A stretch of 64,000 nucleotides of DNA from Antedon bifida (taxonomy: Eukaryota; Echinodermata; Crinoidea; Comatulida; Antedonidae): positions 17,143,395 through 17,207,394 of the forward strand of contig OY727100.1 in NCBI GenBank assembly GCA_963402885.1, read 5' to 3'. This document shows positions 12,010 to 24,100 of the stretch, one piece after another. Position 1 is the first letter of the stretch; the number at the start of each line of letters is the position of its first letter. The position numbers and the translations under genes were made by a program. Under the pieces are notes generated by a model, which made no database searches, was not told the origin of the DNA, and saw nothing but the letters and a program-made list of their open reading frames with translations.

Positions 12010-12461
12010 AAATACATGTTATTTTGAGGATAATAAGAGAGAAAAGATGTTTTATTGATAGATAATTCCTAATGTTATATCAGTTATTTTATTGGCTATT
12101 CTATTGAAGTAGTTTTAAGTTTAATATACAAGAAATATTATAAAATAATAATATACATCATAAATATCATGTTTTCAGTTAATAAATATCAATATTATAT
12201 ACATGTCTGAATGAATTTTTATCTACATTATGTAAGTTATTATGTAAGTAGTTAATCGTAACTTGCTAGAAATCACATCGGAGTTAGTTACAAATGAGAA
12301 GCACTGAAATGTATTTGTAAACTGGATGGTTGCATGCTATGCAATACTATTGCATTCACCTCTCTAAAAAGGACACCCCATATTCAGGGTACACTGTTTT
12401 GAGTTTTACCATATATAGACAGATACCAACAATCACAACCAAGGACAATCTAAAGAGGTCG

Positions 12462-13108
12462 GCAATTTGCACACAACTGTAAAAGATCCTGCCACAAACC
12501 AGTTGCGAACTTGTACTGCAGCAACCAACACAAGAGATTGCACACCACTGTAAAAGATCCTGCCACAAACCAGTTGCCAAATTGTACTGCAGCAACCAAC
12601 ACAAGAGATTGCACACCACTGTAAAAGATCCTGCCACCAACCAGTTGCGAACTTGTACTGCAGCAACCAACACAAGAGATTTCACACCACTGTAAAAGAT
12701 CCTGCCACAAACCAGTTGTCAAATTGTACTGCAGCAACCAACACAAGGGATTGCACACCACTGTAAAAGATCCTGCCACAAACCAGTTGTCAAATTGTAC
12801 TGCAGCAACCAACACAAGGGATTGCACACCACTGTAAAAGATCCTGGCACAAACCAGTTGCCAAATTGTACTGCAGCAACCAACACAAGAGATTGCACAC
12901 CACTGTAAAAGATCCTGCCACCAACCAGTTGCGAACTTGTACTGCAGCAACCAACACAAGAGATTTCACACCACTGTAAAAGATCCTGCCACAAACCAGT
13001 TGCCAAATTGTACTGCAGCAACCAACACAAGAGATTGCACACCACTGTAAAAGATCCTGCCACCAACCAGTTGCGAACTTGTACTGCAGCAACCAACACA
13101 AGAGAAGC
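12462..13108. repeat. 71-bp minisatellite, about nine copies
   Basis: The unit is 71 bp: successive CTGCAG sites fall at 12516, 12587 and 12658. It contains CACACCACTGTAAAAGATCC and ACTGCAGCAACCAACACAAG. Copies differ at a few diagnostic sites: GTTGCGAACTTG against GTTGCCAAATTG or GTTGTCAAATTG, and CCACAAACC against CCACCAACC. The two classes partly alternate, so some growth was by dimers. Because 71 is not a multiple of 3 and the unit lacks stops on the minus strand, it creates 80-180 residue open frames that are artefacts. Confidence 0.95.
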
Positions 13109-13619
13109 AGAAGGTTGATGTATGTTCTGTGTAGAGACAGACACTCTACTCGACTGAATTCCAGAACTGCGTGAAAGCCATCCTTGACAGAAGTTTGACA
13201 GATTGGATAGTCGCATTCTGCAAGAGGTAGACCATTTTAGTTCCAACAACAAAAACGTCACTGCAAGCCATTCTCAACTTTACACACTTCCTTTTTAGGA
13301 ATTACATGCAGTATCGTAAACCTCTGTATGCCATGGAAACCTTTAAACAAAATGATATTAACATTGTAACTGCTGGTGTGAGATCACAACTTCCTCATTA
13401 TAATTATGTAATTAATTTGTGTTCTGTTATTAGCCTCTATCATTTCCTTCCGATTTTTAATCAGATTAAAATAATTTTGAATAAAAGCATTGACTTGCAT
13501 TGATTAAGGAAGAAATGAAAGTGTTAAAGGTTACACAGAGATATTAATAAATAAGTCAATGATTTTTTCAACCTAAGCATTCATTTTCTGTTTTTATAAA
13601 GTGTGATGATCACTTTGAC
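13109..13619. other. No gene seen
   Basis: Intergenic DNA between the minisatellite and the purine-rich tract. Short frames only (for example 13306-13503), without splice or homology support. Confidence 0.4.
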
Positions 13620-13775
13620 AATAAATAGAGAAAAAGTGACAAGAAATGGGGACAAGTGACAAAACAAGTGGACAAAAGGTAAAAAAGGGGACAAAGAACA
13701 AAAAAATGGGGGACAAAGTAAAAAAAAAATGGGCAAAGGGACACAAAAAGGGAAAAATTGACAACAAAAATAAGG
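13620..13775 (+). repeat. Purine-rich degenerate GGGACAAA tract
   Basis: About 150 bases with very few pyrimidines on the plus strand, made of drifting copies of GGGACAAA, GTGACAAA and GGGCAAAG with A-runs. This is a simple-sequence expansion with strong strand asymmetry. Confidence 0.7.
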
Positions 13776-13904
13776 GAAAAAATTTATTTCAAGACATCCA
13801 CTGTTTTTTTTTCAACTGTTAATAAGACAACAATATATTAGTTTCTATACCACTGAATCTGTAAATATCTGGATCTATTATAAATCAAAGGGCAAATTAA
13901 TTAA

Positions 13905-13985
13905 ATTATGACAATGCTGTGGGCATCAGTGTCTTGGTCTCAATGGAGATGCAAATATTAGCAAAAAGCAGTGGTGTTAATTAAT
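13905..13985 (+). repeat. Dispersed repeat fragment, shared with 21440-21570
   Basis: ATGCTGTGGGCATCAGTG followed by TCTCAATGGAGATGCAAA is repeated, inverted and slightly changed, at 21440-21570 in an LRRCC1 intron. The style recalls the ends of Penelope-like elements, but I cannot confirm this. Confidence 0.45.
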
Positions 13986-14991
13986 ACTATGGTTTTAAAT
14001 ATTGTTTACGACGCTTATTATTTTTTCTGGTTTCAAGTACTCTATTTATATTAATTATATTAATAATTATTTATTGTTTCTATATATGGCAAATGTTTTA
14101 ACAATGCACTGGTAATTTGTGCATGTCCAAAGGTGATCTTATATTTGATACATTGTAGTTTAGACAGCTGTCTGCTGATGGTCACTTCTGTTTATCTAGT
14201 AAAACTAGTAAATATAATCATGGATTAATCTTTATCTTTTGATTCTATATGAATATGGTTTTAGAGCATGGCGGCAGCTAAACCATCATTTAATTAAAAG
14301 TGACAAAGTTAACACCCACTAATACCCAATGACCTTCACGAACCACTTGTTGTATCCTGAACTATAAAACAGGTACCTAGAAGACCAGTAAATATTTTAA
14401 TTCTATCTAAATGCTTTTACACACTGGCTTAATTTTCCAAATATAGAGCATACAACAATATTAAGGTATTTATTCAATTATTCCAATATGATTGGCAAAA
14501 TCTTAACCACGAAAATAAAGGAATTTATAGCATATAGTATTAGTACAGTACTGTAGTAGCTAGATCAACATTGAGGTCCTGAGAATTTGACTTCAGAAAA
14601 TGGTTTAGGGTGGTCAAATCATCATTTCTAACTTGGTTACACATTTTGAAAATGTGGCAAAAGGACAAAAGGTCAGGGTGAAAGGTTGTTTGGACAAACA
14701 AAAATAAGTTTTTAAATCTCGACAATCACTGGCATATACTGTATTCATATTCAGTCTAATGGAACATTTTAGTGAAAAATGACCAGAAATGCAATTTCTG
14801 ACCTTAGACCCATATCCCTTGAATATTTATATCACTGTAATAAATAGTAATATTTTGATTGTCACTGATGTAACAGTGGCGATAAGAATGTTAATGATTG
14901 ATGGCATTAGCAAGAATAGCAATATTAATAATACTAATGACAAACAAAAAATGTATAAAATGTATAATTATTTCCTAACACTACTGCTGCA
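13986..14991. other. No gene seen
   Basis: AT-rich intergenic DNA between the RBIS and LRRCC1 3' ends. No supported exon. Confidence 0.4.
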
Positions 14992-14997
14992 TTTATT
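14992..14997 (-). terminator. Poly(A) signal of LRRCC1
   Basis: AATAAA on the minus strand, about 150 bases beyond the LRRCC1 stop codon at 15147. Confidence 0.45.
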
Positions 14998-15146
14998 GCT
15001 CCAACACATTACACTCCTGGGTACAAGAAGACAAAACAGATAAATTATGATGACAGCTTAACCAGCATTAATAACTGCACCAACCACTCCATAAGTAGGG
15101 ATAGCTCTTTAACACAATGTCTGCATTGCTTACCAAATCCTTGATG

Positions 15147-18100
15147 TCACGATGTCATTTCCTGTTGTATGTCAGAGAATGCCTGTGTCAATCTATGCAG
15201 CTTACCTTCCATCACTTTCTTCTGATTGGCTGTTTCTACCAACATCTGCCTCATCTCCTCCTCCACAGTCAAAACCTGAAAATGATCATATTTTGCAGGA
15301 TTCATTTTCTATAATATATTTAATGTATATTTACATACATAATGTATTTATTTGAAACGCCCCAGGGTGTTTAAAGGAGGGTTTATTTGAGGGGGAGTTT
15401 ATCCAAAGCAGGACGTTTATTCATATAAATACAGTAGTAGCAATTATATCCTGTTTACGATACAATTAACAATTTCTTCTGATTGGCCGTTCTTCTCAAA
15501 ATGTCATAGTTTGTTTGATTTTCAAAATTAATCTTTTTTAAAATTTAAAATGCAATTAATGATGACATAATAAATTTTGTTCTCCTATTTTCATAATAAA
15601 TCATACATATGATACATACACCGTAAGAAAATGAAATGCAAAATAGGGGTTCCCGAGCATTCAGACAATCTATATTAATTTTAAGATTTAGCATATTTTC
15701 ACCATTTTGTTAACTTACACGTGCGTAGCCTGTCACCTTTGACATGCTCATATAATAACATGGTTTCAAGTTGAAAAGTGAATAAAATATGATGAAATTA
15801 CTAAATAAAGGTTGTAAAACAGAAATTGGGCAAGAAGAGTGCATATTAACGCTAAAAAATCTGCGTACTCATGGCAATTTTTTAAACGTTTAAACAAACA
15901 TAACATACTCTAATTTCATCGAAAAATAAATGTTGACAATATATATATAAGCTATATGCGCTACACACGTAATTGTATCGCCATACATGATGAAATATGA
16001 CCTGAAATTTATGAGTACCAAATTTGGTTTAATTATGATTCATGCTCGTGAAGATATGATTACACGTAGACTGCGTAATTTTTGTTGCGCACCATGAAAA
16101 GATAATCACATCGATTCCTGGCCATAAGAAATATACTATGAAAAACTGACATAGCTACATGAAACTGATATCAAGATAATTGACGGACAAATAATGCTAA
16201 GGAAAGAATAAATAAATAAATATTCTGACAAAATCAATAAGGTTATATTCATGATAATGCATATAACCTAACAATATTTTGAGGTTAATTAAATCAGTAT
16301 TATTAATTATATTTTATTTCTGGCCGAACTTGAAATATTTTATGGTAAAAGGTTTCAACAATACAATGGTAATTATGTTCTTTTGTATGTTCAACCCAAA
16401 AAATTATATTTAAAAATACATCGGTTCTTGGATAAACCCATATAATATATCAATAAATCTTTTATTTTGTATATGCCTTCATTAAATACACACAGACAAG
16501 GGACAGTAATTAGTGGAGGTAGGTAAATATATTGTAACGTTCAACTGCACACAAATATGTATGATTGGTGATAACAAATATGCACCATGAGGGAACCCTA
16601 TACATTTATCATTAAATTATTATAATCATGAAAATGATTTGAATATATTTAATGTATCAACACAGTTATATTGTGATATTTATATTGTTATTGGACAAGA
16701 TGCCCCAATACCTTAGCTCTAGCCTCATCAACTTGCCGTTGTTGTTCAAATTTCAATTTCTCTAATTCTTCTTCATGCTTTCTCTGTACCATGGTTAACT
16801 GGTTGCCAAACGCATCATCCATTGCACTTATCTTCTCCAGAGCAACTCTATAATAAATGATATCAAATCATTTCTAAAAATTGTTTTTTCCCCCCTATAA
16901 TCTATCAGCAGATTCACTCACTAATTACAGGATGGATAAACTATACCATGCTTAACCTCCAAGCTACAACTCCACTGTTGCAGTAGGTCTACTTTGTGTG
17001 AATAATTGAAATTGATACATGCTCTATCTCTTCATAACCTTTATATGATACCTTTCTGATGCAACAGCCTTGTCTCTAGCAGCAAGCAACTTGGATTCCT
17101 TGTCATCAAAATTTTGTTTCACCTGCCGCACTTGTGTCTCCAGCTGCGAAATGATCTCACCCTTATCTTTCCATCTTCTGTCCAGATTGCTTAAAAAAAA
17201 ACATTAGTTATTATTAATATTATCTTCAATCCTCTTCCTGCCCAAAAACTCCTGGAGAAATGTAATGTAATGTTTTTACTAGCTGCATTATGGGAGTGTG
17301 TTTGATCCAATGACCAGGTTAATAATATGTACAGCACTTAAAAGGTTTCACAACATTAGGCACTTTATAAATCCAGCTATATTATTATTATTATTTATCC
17401 TATTTATTAAATAATAACTGCCTTTATTGGACTAAAATAAAAATACTTACTCATAAGCTCTTTGACTCTCGTCCAGTTCTGCCTGCAGTTCTGTAACCTT
17501 GTTCTTTAACATCTCCTTCCGTTCTGTCAACCTCTCCACCATATCCTGGAGATCTTGAGTGGCACCAGACTCATCCTCAAGACGTTTCTCCAGTGTCTGC
17601 TGCATCTTTAATGCCTCTGTCCTGGCCGACTTTATCTCTTCGTCCCTCTCAACAAGACCCTTGAAAAAATATATGCATGCAATATTCTTAAATATAAGGA
17701 AAACTGAAAGGAAAATAATTAGATTAAAACATAGTATATCGACAACTTTCATTGGTTGTGTATTAAAGGAGACACAGGATGCTTTAATATCCTGTTTCTT
17801 ACAACATGAGTATAAAGGAAATTTAAAGTACTAAATTATAGTTTATACAAAGCACAAGTGCTTTCTTTTAACTAAGGATGTGGTGTATAAATGTGGGTAG
17901 ATTTCAGAGTAGTAGAAGTGTTAGGATGAATGGTATATTGTTTCTACAGGGTAATTAAAAAGTTTGGTAACCTAAGGGTAAAGGTTTAAAAATGAAATAA
18001 TGTTTGTTTACATCTTTAAGTTTTCTGACAGTTTCGGTCTGATCATCCAACATTTTTGTTTTAATCTTCAATGCATCGTTGTCTCGCTCCGATTGCTTTT

Positions 18101-21100
18101 TCAATGAGACAACCTCGGCTTGAAATGCGTTTATCTGCGCCTCCATTCGCCCTCTATCTTGAGCTAACGATGCACCTATAAAGATAGTATTTAAACAATT
18201 GACAGGCATAGAGAAACTCTAAAACATGATATACTGAAAATAAATTAATTGATATAAGGTGAAGATGAGGAAATCTGTTGAGAATGACAAAAAGCAATCC
18301 CAACCAAGATTCGAACCCAAAATCCGTTTGATATGTAGACATCTTACCATTAGAACCATTATCTATAAATTCTTTTTTTTATTTTCTCATATAGAGATTG
18401 TGACTTGACATACACAACTGTATATCTAAAACTGTATTATATTGGTAACTTATTGTATATTGTAATGTTTTTTGGTTGGTAATGCAATGTATGATAGAAA
18501 GATTGAAAACAAAAATCTTAATTTAAGTCTAGTATTGTCTTACCTTGCTGTGCTAACTCCTGCCCCCATAGCTTTCTCTCAGCCTTTAGGCCTTCAATGA
18601 CGGACTCTTGGGCCGTCAGTTGTGACTGTAACTTGCCTCGATCCTGTTTCAACAACTCAAATTGCACTTGCTTTCTTCTTGCTTCCTCCAGTTGACCTTC
18701 AAGAGTTTGGATACGGACCTAACAAAATTAGGGAACCAAAGTAAAAGTTTTTTTTTCTTTCGTGGGCTCGTCTCACTTTTATTGTAATGTAGATTTTTAA
18801 CATACCTAAATGACAGTTGATCTAGTAAAGTAGTAAAACATTAGTTACTACACAGTTACAGGATAAAAATGAAATTGTAATACACATATAATTATTATAC
18901 ATAGCAATAATATTTCAGAAAACTTATTATTAAACATATAAAATGGCAAGAAAAGATGTTAAAAGTATTTGGGAAGATAGGCTATAATCTCAGGGGTAGA
19001 AGTTAGTCTACTAATTTGCATACAGATGTGAACCTCTTCATTCAACAACTTTCTGTTGGTGTGTAAAAAAAAAATCAAAATCTATTAACTGTAGAGAAAT
19101 TGTAATTTAAATTATAATATAATAAGCTGCAAAAACATGTTCCCTGGGCACAAATTTATGAGCCTTATAAAATACAATACAGTTGAACCACTATAAGGCA
19201 ACACCTTCGCGAACAAAAAAAATATCCCCTTAAAAGGGTGTTTCTGTATTAGGGGTGTCCCCTGAATAGGGGTCTCCCAACGGAAGGGTCCTACTGTATA
19301 ATATGGTATTATTCGTGTAAGGAAACTCAGTTGACAATAAGACAATACAGTTTGATATATGTATAAAAATTATAAAGACATTAGAGAGAAAATTCTACCT
19401 TATAATCAGTTAAAACCTCATGTTTTGATTTTGAGAGCTCTGTAATTCTACCCTTCTGTTCCTTTACCATCTATAAATAAGGAAGAATTTATAATTATTA
19501 TGACATAAACTGAAAACGACCAAATTTACTTTTTAATTTCTATTAAATCTACTAATTTCTTACTGCAGTAAGTTCTGTGACCAAGCTTGAAGTTTTCCGT
19601 TCCTTATCTGTAGCTGTTAACAGTCCCTGTCTCAACTGACTTGATTCTTGTGAGGACTTCTCAAAAGCATCTTGTAACTAAGAATAGAAATACATCTAAG
19701 TGTTCATAAATGAAACTTATTTAAACATAAACATAAATAGTAAGTTATTAAATAGGCATTATGCTGCAGCCATGTAATACATTATCACGGTAAGGTGAAT
19801 TGAGACTTCTCAGGTAATCACAGGAATTTACGGTTATTTTGAGTGATCTTGTGTATCCTACTAAGGTACAATTGTTTTGGATATACAAACAAACATCGCT
19901 ATAGTTCATAAATTTACCATTTTGGCTCGAATAGAATGTCCCTTTTGGTTACTAAAGGCCAAAAAATGCATTGGTTAACAAAACACATCAACATATGCAA
20001 TCACTTTGGCATACCCATTGTTTACTAAATGCTTATTGTCTTAAAATAGCGCCCTTTATGTTTGGATGTATTTCCGAATTATAGCAACCTCTATGGTTTG
20101 GTCTTTTTTCAAGTTGTGAAATCTGTTAATATCTTACCTGTTGAAATCTTCCAGCTTCAATTTTGAGTGCCATTCTGAATTCATCTTCTAGATCAGAGTA
20201 CTGTTTGGCCAATAAATCAATTCTACAAAACAAAAAGTAAATTCATGTGAGGACAGTGTGTTGGAATACTGATCGAATCTAACCTTTGTTGCATTGATTG
20301 TATCTTTAGGCAAGACAAGACACACACATGTGAAGTGCTTAGAGGCAACCATACCAGTATATCTTTTGCTGCTTCTTTATCAAATTAAATCCTTTTTTTT
20401 TAAATTTTTCCTAAAATACATTTAGCTTAACTCACTTTTCCTTGTAATGTTTCTGTTCATTTTGATGTCTTTCATATTCTGTTGACACTGCCTTTGACAC
20501 AGCATCTTTGACCTCTGAACTGTCAATACTGTGACGATTTTTAAGACTTTCTCTGAAAGAGAACAATTTAGCTTATTTATTTCTTCTGTATACTGGGGAC
20601 CTCTTAGAGAAATTGTAAGTTTTCCTTTGTCGACTTCTCTGCATATTCTTCATCGCCTTTCTTACCTATGTTCCTGTTCCCTGATAGCCAGCAATTCCTG
20701 TAGTTGTTGCACCTTGCCTTCAAGTTGCTTGGCCTGGTTACGAATGAGTTCCAACTCCCGAGCAGTAGCAGCCGCTCTCATTTGATATTCCTGAGTACGC
20801 TTCGACTGCAAAAAACCAACATGTTTAATCTCATACTAAAACAATCAATTAACTGCAATATTTGGAATTATACTGGCTTGGTGGATTGCCTTCAGTCTTG
20901 TTGCAGTGGGTTCAAATCATATGAGGTTTTTTGTTTAAAATCTCTAGATTAGTATAGTGACTAACTGTCCAATACCGTCTCCAACTAAATGTGCAATTTC
21001 TCCAGATTTTCTTGAAGATATAACAGTGCATGGATTTAGGCTCTCCTACTAGGCCACTTTTGGTTTACTACTGTAGGCTAAAGATTCGTTGACACAAATT

Positions 21101-24100
21101 CACATTGACAATTGCCAGAATTGAAATGGTTCTACTACATACATCATGCGCTTGTTGCTGTAGTCGTTCTCTTTCTACTTTTGTTGCTGTGCTTTCCATC
21201 GCCCGTAGTGCTCTCCTTTCCTCTTCTTCGGCTTTTTCACTAGATTCTAACCTTTTAGTTAATTCTTCAACTTTATTCTGAAAACAAAAGTACATAAAAC
21301 CCCATTAGTCTTTCTATATATGTTTGTAAGGATTGTTAAGAAAATAAAATAATCAAATATGTTGCACGCTATTTCCAATATGTATAGTGTGCAAAGAAAT
21401 CTGTAATTGAAAATGTTTAGTCTAATTTAGTTTATATATATATGATGATGGGCTAGTGTTGCCCGAAAGCTCTGCTAACTTTTCTGGCTGTTTTACTTTA
21501 TCGTTTCGATTTAGCTTTTCGCTTATTTTTGTATCTCCATTGAGATCCAGCCACTGATACCCACAGCATTTTTATGCTCTGCTAGTCTCCTTGCAGCCTG
21601 CTCTGCTTTCCATCTTCTCTCCCTTTCCTCATCTAACTCCTGCATTAAGGCTAGTTTGTCTGAATCTTGTTCTGCTGTTGTTGGAACAACTCTGCTAGGA
21701 AACTTCTGAGCGTGAAAGTCACTGTTTCATTGTGCTCAAATATGCACACAAATAAACAGGTTTTAAAGCAGACAATAATATTTGAAGGATGATTCTAGAC
21801 GGTGCTAAAATAGATAACATTTACCCTGAGTTCTTCAATGATTATCTCTTGTTTACTTTTGACCTCTTTCTCATTCATCAAAGCCTGCTTCAGTCTTGTA
21901 GTTGCTTGAATGGCTATGTCTTGGACCTCATGCTCATCATTTACTACACAATCCGAAATCATTAGAATTATATTTTTTTTTTAAATTTTAAATAATGGTA
22001 TTCATATAGCTTACAATATTTATTCGATTACATATAAAAAACAAATTCACTTGATTGTCTACAAAATGGAACTAACATTGACAAAATTATCTTAAATTAT
22101 TGTAAGTAGAATTACATTCTCCATCCCGGTCAGGAACAACAAGTAACAGTCAGTTTGCACAATTATTGTCCTCATTCTATGACTTTAGGCAATAATTAGA
22201 GTCTACACTAGAACCACTACGCTTAAACCTTGGAAAGACATTTTTTTTGCTAATACAAATTTATTAAGTCTAAAATACTTAAAACCATTTTTCATAAACT
22301 TCCTAACTTCAGAGTAAAATAAAAATATTGTTTGGAAGAATTTTTTCATTCTAAAAATCCAACAACCATTGTGGAATATTATCCTGCAACCACTGTTGAA
22401 TATTTGCTTACATTTACTCTGGAGATCTTGAATATGCTCTGCTAGTCTCCTTGCAGCCTGCTCTGCTTTCCATCTTCTCTCCCTTTCCCCATCTAACTCT
22501 TGCATTAAGGCTAGTTTGTCTGAATCTTGTTCTGCTGTTGTTGGAACAACTCTGCTAGGAAACTTCTGAGCGTGAAAGTCACTGTTTGGAGAGCTACTGG
22601 TAGATTTGGACTTTGCTCTTTTGGCCGACCTTGAGTTTGCAGAACTGCAACAACCATATACAATATAGGCTTTTATATATTAAATTAATAGCATTTAAAT
22701 TACAATACTATTTTATAATAAACAGTTTATACAATTACAATCTAGTAACAACTTTTTGTTTTTGATAATATTAAAAAATCATTGACAGTTATTAACAATT
22801 TGATACTCAAATTTAACCAATGAGTTTAAATGTTATTATTACCTAGTGTCCGGTTGTTTACTTGACTTTATTTGTTCACTGTGTTGTTTTCTAGTTGTTG
22901 GTTTGGTTGTTACTGATTTGCTTGCTGGTTTCTTTTTGGTTTTTATTTGCTGCCGGGTTTCACCTTCACTATTGTCACTATCTAACATGTATGATAATAA
23001 ATCAATTATCATAAGTCAGAAAAATATAAAATTTTGAGTTTAGTTTTTATTAAAAAAAACTTAAAACTTGTTTGTGATGAATGCAGGTAAAATACCTTCC
23101 CTCTCTCATTTGTGGTAAAGCCAAATTATGTTCTTCAAGCACAACATCAGTTGAAAAACAGGATCAGACAGTCAGATTTTGTGTTTATGCCAAATATCAA
23201 TTCTGACAAAAACATTACTAGAACAAAATCAGTCATGCATGAAATTTCAACCAAGAGAGGTCTCAACTTAAGCAACCTTATTATCTTACCAGTTTTTCCT
23301 AGACCCCTTGGACAACTTATCTTCCCTGATTTCTTAACCTCGCTATGTGTAGAAGTGTCTGTTGAGTTCCTTGTCTAAGCAAATTAACAATAACAAGTGA
23401 TTAACAAAAAATTATCATCAATACAATTTAAAGTCTAATGCAAGATAACAAGATTGACATTGAGTACCTCAGCTTTCTTTCGTTCCTCCACCATAAAAGC
23501 AAGTTGTTGCTCTAAGTTTTCAATGCGTTTCTCATGGGTAGATTTTGCACTTGATTTTACCACAGACACATGGACATCAGTCTTCAAAAATAATTAAAAA
23601 CAAAACAATGTTGTCAATGTTAATTTAGAATTCTAGTTCAAATTTATTTACCATAGCATAGAGCTGTATTGTATTGTAAAAGATAATGAAAGCTTAGTAT
23701 TATGATAGGCAGGGAACTGCATATAAAATAAGATTATCAATACATTTTACTTAGGGTCTAATAAAAGAACACTTTTGCAAAAAGAGTTTTAGTGGTTCAA
23801 TGCAATTTTGGTCTCTATTTAGAAGAAACTTAAGCTTGTTATTATGGCAGAAAAGCTGTAATGAACAACCTTTAATTTTAGTTACATTTAATAATAAGGA
23901 GTCCTAATTGTTGAGATTTTTTAAAAGAATTATTAATTCAGGTTTTTTTTTTTAATAGTATCTATCTCTAACTTACATCTTTCCTCTTAGTGGATGGCTT
24001 CAGGATACCAGCCTGGATTTCCACATTGTCTGTGAGATCTGTGCTGGATTCTACGTTGGTAGATATAGCACGTGACCTGAAACGTTCCAGAGCTTCGTCA

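Noticed and set aside
12462..13108. CRISPR-like array
   Set aside because: The repeats are continuous 71-bp units without unique spacers, in animal DNA.
12356..13261. Open minus-strand frames of 80-180 residues with repeats such as LVLVAAVQ and GSFTVVCN
   Set aside because: They are stop-free translations of the 71-bp minisatellite in several frames at once, with no start context, splice sites or homology.
18255..18362. Possible tRNA gene on the minus strand
   Set aside because: Box A and box B are present, but I find no acceptor-stem pairing. It is more likely a tRNA-derived SINE.
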